Positions 16,941 through 26,661 are shown, counted from the first letter of the stretch. The stretch is DNA of 56,103 nucleotides from Kineococcus sp. TRM81007 (GCF_022669155.1 NZ_JALBVB010000051.1:65667-121769), one strand, 5' to 3'. Translations and numbers: made by a program. The notes: generated by a model from the sequence alone, not told the origin.

Positions 16941-17402
16941 TCACACCCGCGTGCGCATCACCAGGGCGTCGACGCCGCCGGGCTGGTAGTAGCGCGCCCG
17001 GCGGGCGATCTGCTCGAACCCCTCGCTGCGGTACAGCGCCTGCGCGGGCTCGTTGTCGGCACGCACCTCCAGCAGCACGTGCGTGGCGCCGCCCGCACGG
17101 GCCGCCGCCAGCAGCTCGTGCAGCAGCGCCCGGCCCAGCCCGCGACCCTGCGCGGCGCGGGCCACGCCGACGGTCTGCACGTCGGCGTCGGCGCCGGAGA
17201 CCACGAGCCCGGCGTAGCCGACCACCTCCTCGCCCTCCAGCGCGACGAGGTAGGTGCGGCCCGGGGCCGCCAGCTCGCCCCAGAACGTCTCCACCGACCA
17301 CGCGGTGGGACCGAACAGGTCGGCCTCCAGGCGCTGCGCGTCGGCCACGTGCCACCAGCGCATCGGCGCGAGGAGCGCTCCCGGGGCGAGCACGGCCGTC
17401 AC
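16941..17402 (-). CDS. rimI: Ribosomal-protein/protein N-acetyltransferase RimI
   Basis: The product is 153 aa, a single GNAT domain. The acetyl-CoA motif is VARAAQGRGLGRALL. The C-terminal NEPAQALYRSEGFEQIARRARYY is typical of RimI. It acetylates protein N-terminal amines; S18 is the classic substrate and TsaD has been reported as a target in some bacteria. The GTG start shares GTGA with the stop of the permease gene upstream, so translation is probably coupled. In mycobacteria rimI is joined to tsaB and tsaD. Here the permease separates it from tsaB, and no tsaD follows. Confidence 0.88.
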   Translation of the reverse strand: MTAVLAPGALLAPMRWWHVADAQRLEADLFGPTAWSVETFWGELAAPGRTYLVALEGEEVVGYAGLVVSGADADVQTVGVARAAQGRGLGRALLHELLAAARAGGATHVLLEVRADNEPAQALYRSEGFEQIARRARYYQPGGVDALVMRTRV

Positions 17403-18895
17403 AGGAGCACGTACCCCAGCCACGCCAGCGCGAAGCCGACGACGCCGATGATCGTCTCCATCACGGTCCAGGTGCGCAGCGTCGTGGGCACGTCCATGCC
17501 GAGGAAGCGCCCCACCAGCCAGAAGCCGGAGTCGTTGACGTGGCTCAGGGCCGTCGCGCCGGCGGCGATGGCGATGACGACGAAGCACAGGTCGAGCGAC
17601 GACAGGCCCGCGCCCTGCACGGCCGGGGCGATGAGCCCGGCCGTCGTCGTCAGCGCCACCGTGGCCGAGCCCTGCGCCACGCGCAGACCGAGGGAGATGA
17701 TGAACGCGGCCAGGATGATCGGCAGGCCGGCGGCCTCCAGGGTGTCGGCCAGCGCGCCGCCGATGCCGCTGGTGCGCAGCACGTAGCCGAACATGCCGCC
17801 GGCGCCGGTGATGAGGATGATCGCGCAGACCGGGCCGAGCGCGCCGTTGGCGAGGTCCTCCACGGAGCCCTTGTCGAAGCGGCCGCGACCCAGGACGACC
17901 ATCGCCACCAGCACCGCGATGAGCAGCGCGATGGGCGTCTGCCCGATCAGGCGCAGCGTCTGCACCCAGCCGGCGTCGCCGTCGACGCTGCCCGCCGTGG
18001 CCAGCGTGTTCAGGCCGGTGTTCAGGAAGATCAGCACCAGCGGGAGCAGGAGCAGGAGCAGGACGGTGCCGAACGACGGCGGCGGGCCGGGCAGGCCCTC
18101 GTTCCCGCCGCCCGCGGGCTCGTCGTCGCGGCCGTCGCCGACCGCCCCCGCCGCGCTGCCGCTGCCCGCACCGGTGGAGGACTCGCGGTTGGTGCCGTGG
18201 TCCCCGCCGGCCTTCGCCGCGTGCCCGGCCCACTCCGCCGGCAGCGGCACGTCCGTGCGCTTCGCCGCCCACAGGCCGAACAGGTAGCTGGAGACGAACC
18301 ACGTGGGCACCGCCACCACGAAGCCGACGATGATGAGCAGGCCGATGTCGGCGTTCAGCCCCAGCAGCTCGGCCGCGGCGACCGGACCCGGGTGCGGCGG
18401 CACGAACGCGTGCATGATCGCGAAGGCGCCGGCCGCGGGCAGCGCGTAGCGCAGCACCGAGCCGCCGAAGCGCCGGGCCACGGAGAAGATGATCGGCAGG
18501 AAGACGACGAAACCGGCGTCGAAGAAGATCGGGAAGCCGAAGAGCAGCGAGGCGACGCCCAGGGCCAGCGGGGCGCGCTTCTCCCCGAAGCGGGCGATCA
18601 GGGTGTCGGCGAGCACCTGCGCGCCCCCGGTCACCTCCAGCAGGCGCCCGATGATGACGCCGAAGCCGACGAGCAGCGCCACGCTGGCGAGCGTGCCGCC
18701 GAAGCCGGTGCTGAGGGTGTCGACGATGTCGCCGGTGGGGATCCCCGTCGCCACGGCCGTCAGCACGCTGACGAGCACGAGCGCGGGGAAGGCGTGCAGC
18801 TTGAACTTGATGATGAGCAGCAGGAGCACTGCCACGGCACCCGCTGCGATGAGCAGCAGGGTGGCGGTGCCGTAGGCGGGTTCGACGGCGTCCAT
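17399..18895 (-). CDS. GntP family gluconate/organic acid:H+ symporter
   Basis: The product is 498 aa from ATG at 18895 with GGAGG upstream. About 12 hydrophobic segments are seen. The GntP marks FGFPIFFDAGFVVFLPI, FVPPHPGP and ALSHVNDSGFW are all present. A hydrophilic Gly/Ser/Glu loop of about 60 residues (near 240-300) lies between the halves and is longer than in E. coli GntP. The family imports gluconate or related sugar acids with protons; the exact substrate is not readable. It sits inside the tsaB-rimI pair. No gluconate kinase or GntR regulator is nearby, so its presence here looks like an insertion into a conserved operon. Confidence 0.9.
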   Translation of the reverse strand: MDAVEPAYGTATLLLIAAGAVAVLLLLIIKFKLHAFPALVLVSVLTAVATGIPTGDIVDTLSTGFGGTLASVALLVGFGVIIGRLLEVTGGAQVLADTLIARFGEKRAPLALGVASLLFGFPIFFDAGFVVFLPIIFSVARRFGGSVLRYALPAAGAFAIMHAFVPPHPGPVAAAELLGLNADIGLLIIVGFVVAVPTWFVSSYLFGLWAAKRTDVPLPAEWAGHAAKAGGDHGTNRESSTGAGSGSAAGAVGDGRDDEPAGGGNEGLPGPPPSFGTVLLLLLLPLVLIFLNTGLNTLATAGSVDGDAGWVQTLRLIGQTPIALLIAVLVAMVVLGRGRFDKGSVEDLANGALGPVCAIILITGAGGMFGYVLRTSGIGGALADTLEAAGLPIILAAFIISLGLRVAQGSATVALTTTAGLIAPAVQGAGLSSLDLCFVVIAIAAGATALSHVNDSGFWLVGRFLGMDVPTTLRTWTVMETIIGVVGFALAWLGYVLL

Positions 18896-19048
18896 GGGGC
18901 CTCCGGGAACGGGGACGGCGCTGTCCTTGGGGCGGTGCCGGATCGGGCGGACCGCCGACGGGTCGCGGCGGCGATCACACCCTCCCACTCCCTCGGGCGG
19001 TGTCAACCGCTGTCGATCACCGGCGCGCCGGCCGGACCGCGCACCCGC

Positions 19049-19726
19049 TCACGCGGTGACGCGCTTGCGGGCGCCGGGCTCGACCGCGTCCGGCCGCCGC
19101 AGGTACAGCGGCTCCGCCGGCAGCAGCCCCGGCCCGCCGCGACCGTCGAGCGCGTCCACGGCCACCTGCGCGAGGAACCCCGCGTCGACGTCGGCCAGCG
19201 GGCCGGCCGGTCCCAGCGCCTCCGGGTACAGGGCGGCACCGCGCCCCACCACGGTCAGCCCGTCGCGCTGCACCGCCGAGGGCGCCACCACGTCCGGGCC
19301 GCCCAGGCGCACCGGGCGGCCGCCCTCGACGCGGTAGCGCGCCGTGTGCACCTCGCGGCGGCGCGCGTCGGTGGCGACGAGGAACTCCCCCTCCGCGGGC
19401 ACCGCGCCCTGCGCGACCGCCTGCGCGGCCAGCGCGTCCAGCGCGCACACCCCGTGCAGCGCCGCGCCCCACGCCAGCGCCAGGGTGCGGGCGGTGACCA
19501 GCCCCACCCGTAGGCCGGTGAACGGGCCCGGCCCCACGCCCACCGCGACGTCGGTGACCTCGCCGCGCTCGCGACCGGCGGCGGCGAGCGCCTCGGCGAT
19601 GGTGGGGACGAGGACCTCGTTGTGGTGGCGGGCGTCGCCGGCACGGCGCGCGTCCAGCACGCGGGTGCCGTCGTGCAGCGCCACGGCGACCCCGTCGGTG
19701 GCGGTGTCCAGGGCGAGCAGCAGCAC
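19049..19726 (-). CDS. tsaB: tRNA t6A synthesis protein TsaB
   Basis: The product is 225 aa from a GTG start. It has an ASKHA-type fold: LLALDTATDGVAVAL at the N-terminus, HHNEVLVPTI and GVGPGPFTGLRVG, which is the TsaB signature. TsaB is an inactive paralogue of TsaD and bridges TsaD and TsaE in the complex that puts threonylcarbamoyl on A37 of ANN-decoding tRNAs. The last 40 residues (LLPAEPLYLRRPDAVEP) are the usual C-terminal segment. It is 81 bases after tsaE and 153 bases before the permease start. The partner gene tsaD is not in this window. Confidence 0.93.
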   Translation of the reverse strand: MLLLALDTATDGVAVALHDGTRVLDARRAGDARHHNEVLVPTIAEALAAAGRERGEVTDVAVGVGPGPFTGLRVGLVTARTLALAWGAALHGVCALDALAAQAVAQGAVPAEGEFLVATDARRREVHTARYRVEGGRPVRLGGPDVVAPSAVQRDGLTVVGRGAALYPEALGPAGPLADVDAGFLAQVAVDALDGRGGPGLLPAEPLYLRRPDAVEPGARKRVTA

Positions 19727-19807
19727 GCCGCGCAGCTTAGGGCGTGGCCCCCGGGCTCCCCGACCCGCGAGGCCGGTCGCCGGCAGGACGCTGCCCTCGG
19801 GGGCCGC

Positions 19808-20332
19808 TCACGCGCCGGCGCCCAGCGCGCCGGCCAGGTCCACACCCGCCCACCGCTCGCCGTGCGCGACCACGCGCGCGGCGCGCGGCTCCACCGGCAC
19901 CTCACCGGACTCCCCCGCCGGCGCCGCGCCGTGCGGACGCTCCAGGTGCACCTCCAGGCGCTGCCCGCTCAGGTCCTCCACCAGCCCGGCGCCCCACTCC
20001 ACGACGGTGACGGCCTCGTCGGCGTCCGCGTCCAGGTCCAGGTCGTCGACCTCCGCCAGGGAACCGACCCGGTAGGCGTCCACGTGCACCAGCGGCGGGC
20101 CGCCGCGCAGGGAGGGGTGCACCCGGGCGATGACGAACGTGGGGGACGTCACCGGCCCCCGCACGCCCAGCCCGTCAGCCAGCCCGCGGGTCATCGTCGT
20201 CTTGCCCGCGCCGACGTCGCCGGACAGGACCACCAGGTCCCCGGCGCGCAGCAGCGCTCCCAGGCGGCGGCCGAACTCCCCGGTGGCCTCCGCGGTGGGC
20301 AGCTCCAGCTCCAGCTCCAGCGGGGCGCTCAC
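19808..20332 (-). CDS. tsaE: tRNA t6A synthesis ATPase TsaE
   Basis: The product is 174 aa from GTG at 20332. Walker A GDVGAGKTT is followed by TSPTFVIARVH, VDAYRVGS and VVEWGAGL, the TsaE pattern. It hydrolyses ATP to reset the TsaB-TsaD complex during t6A formation. The start overlaps the upstream hydrolase stop by four bases (GTGA). The C-terminal about 40 residues are Ala/Gly/Glu-rich and less conserved. Confidence 0.94.
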   Translation of the reverse strand: MSAPLELELELPTAEATGEFGRRLGALLRAGDLVVLSGDVGAGKTTMTRGLADGLGVRGPVTSPTFVIARVHPSLRGGPPLVHVDAYRVGSLAEVDDLDLDADADEAVTVVEWGAGLVEDLSGQRLEVHLERPHGAAPAGESGEVPVEPRAARVVAHGERWAGVDLAGALGAGA

Positions 20333-21372
20333 CGCCGCACCCGCCTCGGGCGCGAGCGGGCGGCCACCGGCAGGACGACCTCGTCGCCCCCACCGGGCCC
20401 GACGTCCCCGGCGGCGCGCGCCAGCAGCCGCTCCAGCCGGGCGGTGACCACCGCGGGGTGCTCGAGCATCACCAGGTGCCCCGCCTGCCGCACCAGCACG
20501 TGCTCGGCGCCGGGGACCGCGTCGGCGATGGTGCGCCCGTGCGCTGCGGGCGTCATGAGGTCGCGCTCGGCGGCGATCACCAGCACCGCCCGCCCGGCCA
20601 GCGCCACCAGCGCCTCGCTCTCGTCGAGGGTGCCGAACGCCGGCAGCAGGTCGGCGATGGTGCCCACCGAGGTGGCGCCCATCATGCGGGCGGCCAGCCG
20701 CTCCACCTCCGGGGACACCGGTGAGGCGAACGACCAGTGCGACACCAGGCGCTGCTCCACGTCCGCGCCCAGACGGCGGCCGCGCTCCAGGACGTCGGCG
20801 CGCTCCGCGGTGCGCTGCAGCGCCTGCTCGGCCCAGCGCACCAGGTGCCGGCCCAGCAGCGGCAGCCCGTGGTCGAACGCGGCCAGCCCGCCGGAACTGG
20901 TGGCGACCAAGCCGACGCCGCGGACGCGCTCCAGCAGGTCGGGCCGGCGCACCGCCAGCTCCATGATCGTCATGCCGCCGAGGGAGTGGCCCACGAGCGC
21001 CAGCGGGCCGGTGGGCGCCACGACGTCGAGGACCTGCCCCAGGTCGTCGGCCAGCCGCGCCACCCCCACCGGCCCGGCGGGGCCCCGGGTGGAGCGGCCG
21101 TGGCCGCGGTGCTCGGGCAGCACGAGGCGGTACCGGCCGCGCAGCGCCAGGCGCTGGAAGTGCCAGGCGTCGGCCGACAGCCCGTAGCCGTGGCACAGCA
21201 CGACGGTCGGTGCGCCGGGGACCACCTGCGCGGGGTCGGCGGGGTCGACCTCCACGTGCAGGCACGCGCCGTCGTCGGTCTGCACCTCGACCGGTTCCCC
21301 GGCCAGCGGCTGCACCTCCTCGCGGGCGACCGCGACGCGCCGCCGCGGGCGCAGCACCCCGGCGACCCTCAC
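20329..21372 (-). CDS. Alpha/beta hydrolase
   Basis: The product is 347 aa from GTG at 21372, which overlaps the alr stop by four bases. An oxyanion-hole motif LCHGYGLSADAWHF, the nucleophile elbow GHSLGGM, an acid in AERDLMTP and the His in QAGHLVMLE make a complete catalytic triad. The final about 25 residues are basic (SRPRRVRR). An alpha/beta hydrolase between alr and tsaE is seen in many actinobacteria, but its substrate is unknown; an esterase or lipase-like role is possible. No signal peptide is visible, so it should be cytosolic. Confidence 0.88.
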   Translation of the reverse strand: MRVAGVLRPRRRVAVAREEVQPLAGEPVEVQTDDGACLHVEVDPADPAQVVPGAPTVVLCHGYGLSADAWHFQRLALRGRYRLVLPEHRGHGRSTRGPAGPVGVARLADDLGQVLDVVAPTGPLALVGHSLGGMTIMELAVRRPDLLERVRGVGLVATSSGGLAAFDHGLPLLGRHLVRWAEQALQRTAERADVLERGRRLGADVEQRLVSHWSFASPVSPEVERLAARMMGATSVGTIADLLPAFGTLDESEALVALAGRAVLVIAAERDLMTPAAHGRTIADAVPGAEHVLVRQAGHLVMLEHPAVVTARLERLLARAAGDVGPGGGDEVVLPVAARSRPRRVRR

Positions 21373-22598
21373 GCCGTGCCCCCGGTCCAGCGGCGCGGCA
21401 CCCGCGGGCCGATGCGCGTGACGACCTCGTACGCGATGGTGCCGGCGGCCTCTGCCCAGTCCTGCGCCGTGGGCTCGGCCGGCCGGCCGGCGGCCTCGCC
21501 CGCGCCGAAGAGCACCACCGGCTCCCCCGGCGCCGGTTCCTCGCCGCCGAGGTCGACGACCACCTGGTCCATGCACACCCGCCCCAGCACCGGCCGGCGC
21601 CGCCCGGCCACGAGCACCGACCCGCCGCCGCCGGGGCGGGAGGAGGCGTGCCGCGGCAGCCCGTCGCCGTACCCGACGGGCACCAGGCCCAGCGTGGTGG
21701 CGCGGGGCGTGCGGTGGGTGAGGCCGTAGGAGACGCCCGCACCGGCCGGCACCGGGCGCACGTGGGCGAGCCGCGCCGTCAACGTCATCGCCGGCACCAG
21801 CCCCAGCCGCGCCGACGAGGCCACGTGCGGTGCCGGGCTGATCCCGTACAGCGCGATGCCGCAGCGGGCCAGGTCGAAGCGGGCGCGCGGGTCGAACAGC
21901 GCCGCCGGGGAGTTCGCGTGGTGCAGCAGCCCGGGGTCGACCCCGCGGGCGCGGGCGGTGGCGACCGCGGCGGTGAAGGCGTCGAGCTGCGCGTCCACGG
22001 AGGGGTCGCCGGGGGCGTCGGCGGAGGCGAAGTGCGCCCACGTGCCGCGCACCCGCACCGAACCCTCCGCGACGTGCTGCGCGACGGCGTCCAGCAGGTC
22101 CACCCACCGCTCCGGGGAGGCGCCGCCGCGGGACATGCCGGTGTCGAGCTCCAGGTGGACGCCGGCGGTGCGCCCGGTGGCGCGCGCGGCGGCCACCACC
22201 TCCGCCAGCGCCCAGGGAGCGGCCACCGACAGGTCCACGTCCGCGGCCACGGCCGCGCCCAGGTCCAGCCCGGGGGTGAGCAGCCACGCCAGCACCGGCG
22301 CCGCGATCCCGGCCCCGCGCAGCGCGAGCGCCTCGTGCACGTGCGCCACGCCCAGCCAGCTCGCCCCGCCGGCCAGCGCTGCGCGCGCGGCGGGCACGGC
22401 GCCGTGCCCGTACCCGTCGGCCTTGACCACGGCCATGAGCTGCGCGGACCCGAGCCGCTCGCGCAGAGCGGCCGCGTTGCCGGTGATCGCGTCCAGGTCG
22501 ACGACGGCCTCGGCCGGCAGCCCCGGCGACGGCTCGGGCGGGGTGCGGCGAGCGGGTGCGGCGGCCGGGTCCACGGCCTCGTCCACGGGTGAGCCCAC
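21369..22598 (-). CDS. alr: Alanine racemase
   Basis: The product is about 409 aa. It interconverts L- and D-Ala with PLP, giving D-Ala for peptidoglycan. Lys59 in AVVKADGYGHG forms the Schiff base and Tyr290 in VSYGLTH is the opposite catalytic base. LDTGMSRGG, HFASAD, HHANSPA and the C-terminal VCMDQ are conserved. The GTG at 22598 is taken as start. GGAG is only one base before it, and an inner GTG at 22586 is possible, so the N-terminus is uncertain. The first about 30 residues are Pro/Ala-rich. It heads a coupled series with the hydrolase and tsaE (GTGA overlaps). Confidence 0.94.
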   Translation of the reverse strand: MGSPVDEAVDPAAAPARRTPPEPSPGLPAEAVVDLDAITGNAAALRERLGSAQLMAVVKADGYGHGAVPAARAALAGGASWLGVAHVHEALALRGAGIAAPVLAWLLTPGLDLGAAVAADVDLSVAAPWALAEVVAAARATGRTAGVHLELDTGMSRGGASPERWVDLLDAVAQHVAEGSVRVRGTWAHFASADAPGDPSVDAQLDAFTAAVATARARGVDPGLLHHANSPAALFDPRARFDLARCGIALYGISPAPHVASSARLGLVPAMTLTARLAHVRPVPAGAGVSYGLTHRTPRATTLGLVPVGYGDGLPRHASSRPGGGGSVLVAGRRRPVLGRVCMDQVVVDLGGEEPAPGEPVVLFGAGEAAGRPAEPTAQDWAEAAGTIAYEVVTRIGPRVPRRWTGGTA

Positions 22599-22751
22599 GC
22601 TCCGACGGTACCCGGCGGCCCCGACCTCCCCTCCCCCACCACGGCGGCGCCGTGTCGCTGCCCGGCACGGCGCCCCAGACCCGCGAGCGGTGGGGGCCCG
22701 GTGGTGCGGCAGGCGGCGTCCGGCACCCACCGCGCCCCACCGACGGGGCGC

Positions 22752-24233
22752 CTACCAGCCGGGCAGCGACGTCAGGGCCGCCGGCAACGCCTCGGCGACG
22801 TCCAGCGCGCTCATCGGCCCGCCGGCGCTGGCGAGGGCGGCGGCCCAGCCGTGCAGCACGGCCGCGTCGGCGGCGACCTCGGCGGCGAGCGCCGGGTCCC
22901 GCGCGAGCTCGGCGGCGCGGGAGGCGAGGGCGGCGCCGAGGACGCCGGCGAGCACGTCCCCCGCCCCGGCGGTGGACAGCCAGGCGGGGGCGGACGCGGC
23001 GGTGAGGACGCGCCCGTCGGGGCCGGCGACGGTGGTGACGGAGCCCTTCAGCAGGACGGTGGCGCCGGTGGCGCGGGCGGCGCGGCGGGCGTGCGGCAGC
23101 GGGTCGGCCTCCACGGCGGTGCGGGGCACGTCCTCGCCGAGGACGCCGAGCAGGCGGGACAGCTCGCCCGCGTGCGGGGTGAGGACGTGCTGCGGGCCCA
23201 GGCCCTCGGGCAACCCGGCCAGCGCGCCGGCGTCCACGACGGCCGGCTCCCCGGAGGCGAGCGCCTCGCGCACCCGCTGCTGCTGCTCGTCGTCGTCGGG
23301 GGACACGCCCGGCCCCAGCACCCACGCCTGCACCCGGCCGGGGCCGACGACGACCTCGGGACGGTGGTGGCGCACCAGCTCGGCGGGGTGCTCGGGGCCC
23401 AGGTAGCGCACCATGCCGGCGCCGGCGCGCACGGCGGCGTCGACCGCCAGCAGGGCGGCACCGGTGTAGTCGGGGCCGCCGGCGACGACGCCGACGACAC
23501 CGCGGGAGTACTTGTCGTCGCCGGGGCCGGGGCGGCGCCAGCGGGCGGCGACGTCGGCGGGCTCGACGCGGCGCACCGCGGGGGCGGGCAGCTGCTCGCG
23601 CACGCCGATGTCGGCGACGACGACGCGCCCGCAGCGGGCGGCGGCGGGGGCCAGCAGGTGGGCCGGCTTGGCGGTGCCGAAGGTGACGGTGACGTCGGCG
23701 TGCAGCACCCCGCCCTCGACGGCGCCGCGGTCGGCGTCCAGGCCGCTGGGCAGGTCGACGGCGACGACGACGGGGCCGTCCTCGCCGGCGCCGGCCAGGG
23801 CCGCGGGCAGCTCGTCGAGGGGGGCGCGCAGGCCGCCGCGCCCGCCGATGCCGGCGACGCCGTCGAGGAGGAGGTCGGCGGCGCGGCAGGCGGCGGGGCC
23901 CTCGTCGTCGAAGGGGCGCACGCGCGCGCCGGCGGCCACGGCGGTAGCCAGGCCCTCGGGGTGGGCGGTGCCGGCGGTGGTGAGGACGAGGACGCCGGCG
24001 CCGCGGCCGGCGAGGCGCGCGGCGGCGAACAGGGCGTCGCCGCCGTTGTCGCCGGCGCCGGCGAGGACGACGACGCGGCGGCCGGTGACGCGGCCGGTGG
24101 TGGCGCGCAGCACGGCGGCGCACTCGGCGTCGAGGGCGGTGGCGGCGCGCTGCATGAGGGTGCCCTCGGGGGCGGTGGCCATCACGGTGCGTTCAGCGGC
24201 GCGGACGTCGGCGGTGGCGTGCGCTTCGATCAC
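22752..24233 (-). CDS. nnrD: Bifunctional NAD(P)HX epimerase/dehydratase
   Basis: The product is 493 aa from a GTG start. The N-terminal YjeF_N epimerase domain (to about 215) has VVLAGAGDNGGDALFAA and VDLPSGLDAD. The C-terminal ribokinase-like dehydratase domain has YSRGVVGVVAGG, LTPHAGELSRLLG, LLKGSVTTV and STAGAGDVLAGVLGA, which holds the catalytic Asp. It repairs hydrated, inactive NADH and NADPH. A fused protein is the normal bacterial form. It lies between acpS and alr, the common actinobacterial position. Confidence 0.95.
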   Translation of the reverse strand: MIEAHATADVRAAERTVMATAPEGTLMQRAATALDAECAAVLRATTGRVTGRRVVVLAGAGDNGGDALFAAARLAGRGAGVLVLTTAGTAHPEGLATAVAAGARVRPFDDEGPAACRAADLLLDGVAGIGGRGGLRAPLDELPAALAGAGEDGPVVVAVDLPSGLDADRGAVEGGVLHADVTVTFGTAKPAHLLAPAAARCGRVVVADIGVREQLPAPAVRRVEPADVAARWRRPGPGDDKYSRGVVGVVAGGPDYTGAALLAVDAAVRAGAGMVRYLGPEHPAELVRHHRPEVVVGPGRVQAWVLGPGVSPDDDEQQQRVREALASGEPAVVDAGALAGLPEGLGPQHVLTPHAGELSRLLGVLGEDVPRTAVEADPLPHARRAARATGATVLLKGSVTTVAGPDGRVLTAASAPAWLSTAGAGDVLAGVLGAALASRAAELARDPALAAEVAADAAVLHGWAAALASAGGPMSALDVAEALPAALTSLPGW

Positions 24234-24322
24234 GCTCCGACCCTGGCACCGACGGGCCCCGGGCGCTCGCCGGCGGCTCCCCGGACGGCTCAGCGCGGTT
24301 TCAGCCGTGCGTCAGCGGAGCG

Positions 24323-24676
24323 TCACGCGCCCTCGGCGACGACCATGGCGGTGGCGATGCCGGCGTCGTGGGACAGGGACAGGTGGAAGCGCTGCACCCC
24401 GGCCTCGCGGGCGATGCGCTCGGCGCTGCCGCGCACGACGATCTCGGGGCGGTGGCCGTCCTCGCGCTCGACGACGACGTCGCGCCACACCAGGCCCACG
24501 GGAGCGCCGAGCGACTTGGCGACGGCCTCCTTGGCGGCGAAGCGCGCGGCGAGGGACTCGGCGGGCAGGCCGCGCTCGCCGTCGCCGAACAGCCGGTCCA
24601 GCAGCCGCGGCGTTCGCTGGAGCTGCCGCACGAACCGCGCGATGTCGACCACGTCGATGCCCACTCCGACGATCAT
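24323..24676 (-). CDS. acpS: Holo-[acyl-carrier-protein] synthase
   Basis: The product is 117 aa. It transfers 4'-phosphopantetheine from CoA to the Ser of acyl carrier protein. The Mg2+/CoA motifs [10 protein letters not shown] (Asp8) and [12 protein letters not shown] are present, as is the C-terminal [16 protein letters not shown]. Size is typical of the trimeric AcpS type. It is 67 bases after glmS and 89 before the nnrD start. Confidence 0.96.
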   Translation of the reverse strand: MIVGVGIDVVDIARFVRQLQRTPRLLDRLFGDGERGLPAESLAARFAAKEAVAKSLGAPVGLVWRDVVVEREDGHRPEIVVRGSAERIAREAGVQRFHLSLSHDAGIATAMVVAEGA

Positions 24677-24743
24677 CCTCAGCCCCCTCCGCAGGCGGAC
24701 ACGGTCCCACGCGGGGTCCGCGCCACCCGCGGCGGGGTGCGCC

Positions 24744-26615
24744 TCACTCGACGGTGACGGACTTGGCGAGGTTGCGCGGCTGGTCGACGTCCAGGCCCTT
24801 GGCGGTGGCGAGCTCGCACGCGAACACCTGCAGCGGCACCACCGCCAGCAGCGGGGACAGCAGGGTGGAGGTGCGCGGGACGCGGATGACGACGTCGGCG
24901 TACGGCTCGACGTCGGTGTCGCCCTGCTCGGCGATGACGAGGGTGCGGGCGCCGCGGGCGCGCACCTCCTGGATGTTGGAGACGACCTTGGCGTGCAGGG
25001 AGTCGCGCCCGCGCGGGCTGGGCACCACGACGAACACGGGCTGGCCGGGCTCGACGAGGGCGATGGGGCCGTGCTTGAGCTCGCCGGCGGCGAAGCCCTC
25101 GGCGTGGATGTAGGCCAGCTCCTTCAGCTTCAGGGCGCCCTCCATCGCCACCGGGTAGCCGACGTGCCGGCCGAGGAACAGCACCGAGCGGGTGTCGGCC
25201 ATGGACCGGGCGATCTCGCGGACCTGCTCGAGGCCGTCGAGGACCTGGCGCACCTGGCCGGGGACCTCGTGCAGCTGCGCGAGGACCTCGGCGACCTCGT
25301 CGGCGAACTTGTTGCCCCGCAGCTGCGCCAGGTACAGCCCCAGCAGGTAGCAGGCGGTGATCTGCGCGAGGAACGCCTTGGTGGAGGCCACGGCGATCTC
25401 CGGGCCGGCGTGCGTGTACAGCGCGGCGTCGGACTCGCGGGGGATCGTGGAGCCGTTGGTGTTGCAGATCGCGAGCACCTTGGCGCCCTGCTCGCGGGCG
25501 TGGCGCACCGCCATGATCGTGTCCATGGTCTCGCCGGACTGCGAGATCGCCACGACGAGCGTGCGCTCGGACACGACGGGGTCGCGGTAGCGGAACTCGT
25601 GGGCGAGCTCCACCTCCACCGGGATGCGGCACCAGTGCTCGATCGCGTACTTGGCGACCTGCCCGGCGTAGGCGGCGGTGCCGCAGGCGATGACCACGAT
25701 CTTGTCGATGCTGCGCAGCTCGGCCTCGGTGATCTTCATCTCGTCCAGCTGCAGGCGGCCGGCGGCGTCGGTGCGCCCCAGCAGGGTGTCGGCGATGGCC
25801 TGCGGCTGGTCGTGGATCTCCTTGGCCATGAAGCTCGGGAAACCGCCCTTCTCCGCGGCGGAGGCGTCCCAGTCGACGTGGAAGCGCCGGCCCTGCGCGG
25901 GCGTGCCGTCGAAGCCGACGACGCGCACCTCGTCGGGGGTGATGGTGACGACCTGGTCCTGGCCGAGCTCCAGGGCCTCGCGGGTGTGCGCGATGAACGC
26001 CGCCACGTCCGAGCCGAGGTAGTTCGCGCCCTCGCCCAGGCCGACGACGAGCGGGGAGTTGCGGCGCGCGCCGACGATGGTGCCGGGGGCGTCGGCGTGG
26101 ACGGCCAGCAGCGTGAACGCGCCCTCCAGCCGGGCGCACACCGCGCGCATCGCCTCGGTGAGGTCCGGGGTGAGGCGGTACTGGGCGCCCAGCAGGTGGG
26201 CGACGACCTCGGTGTCGGTCTCGCTGGTGAACTCCACGCCCGCCTCGGTCAGCTCCGCGCGCAGCGCCGCGAAGTTCTCGACGATGCCGTTGTGGATGAC
26301 CGCCACCCGGCCGGCGGCGTCGACGTGCGGGTGCGCGTTGGCGTCGGTGGGGCCGCCGTGGGTGGCCCAGCGGGTGTGCCCGATCGCGGTGCCGGTGTCC
26401 GGCAACGGGTCGGCGTCCAGCAGTTCGACGAGGTTGGCGAGCTTGCCGGCGCGCTTGCGCACGGCCACGCCGTCGCCGGTGACGACGGCGATGCCCGCCG
26501 AGTCGTACCCGCGGTACTCCAGCCGCCGCAGCCCCTCCAGGACGACGGCGGGGCCGCCCTCCGCTGCCGCGCCCGGTGCCCCGGGTCGCCCGACGTAGCC
26601 CACGATGCCGCACAT
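24744..26615 (-). CDS. glmS: Glucosamine-6-phosphate synthase
   Basis: The product is 623 aa. ATG at 26615 gives the mature N-terminus CGIVGYVG, with Cys2 as glutaminase nucleophile. The glutaminase domain (to about 240) includes EYRGYDSAG and HTRWATHG. Two SIS isomerase domains follow, with SQSGETMDT and ASTKAFLAQ, ending NLAKSVTVE. It makes GlcN-6-P from fructose-6-P and glutamine, the first step to UDP-GlcNAc. No Shine-Dalgarno is seen. TACGCT lies 8 bases before the ATG, so a leaderless mRNA is possible. No glmS ribozyme is present, as expected in actinobacteria. Confidence 0.97.
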   Translation of the reverse strand: MCGIVGYVGRPGAPGAAAEGGPAVVLEGLRRLEYRGYDSAGIAVVTGDGVAVRKRAGKLANLVELLDADPLPDTGTAIGHTRWATHGGPTDANAHPHVDAAGRVAVIHNGIVENFAALRAELTEAGVEFTSETDTEVVAHLLGAQYRLTPDLTEAMRAVCARLEGAFTLLAVHADAPGTIVGARRNSPLVVGLGEGANYLGSDVAAFIAHTREALELGQDQVVTITPDEVRVVGFDGTPAQGRRFHVDWDASAAEKGGFPSFMAKEIHDQPQAIADTLLGRTDAAGRLQLDEMKITEAELRSIDKIVVIACGTAAYAGQVAKYAIEHWCRIPVEVELAHEFRYRDPVVSERTLVVAISQSGETMDTIMAVRHAREQGAKVLAICNTNGSTIPRESDAALYTHAGPEIAVASTKAFLAQITACYLLGLYLAQLRGNKFADEVAEVLAQLHEVPGQVRQVLDGLEQVREIARSMADTRSVLFLGRHVGYPVAMEGALKLKELAYIHAEGFAAGELKHGPIALVEPGQPVFVVVPSPRGRDSLHAKVVSNIQEVRARGARTLVIAEQGDTDVEPYADVVIRVPRTSTLLSPLLAVVPLQVFACELATAKGLDVDQPRNLAKSVTVE

Positions 26616-26661
26616 GGGCAGCAAGCGTACGGTCCGTCCCCCGCCCCGGCGGGGAGCGCGG

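Noticed and set aside
20329-24123. Very long minus-strand open frame covering alr and nnrD
   Set aside because: Only its 3' part (20329-21372) is a real protein, the alpha/beta hydrolase. The rest is Arg/Pro-rich antisense or out-of-phase reading of genuine alr and nnrD, typical of high-GC DNA.
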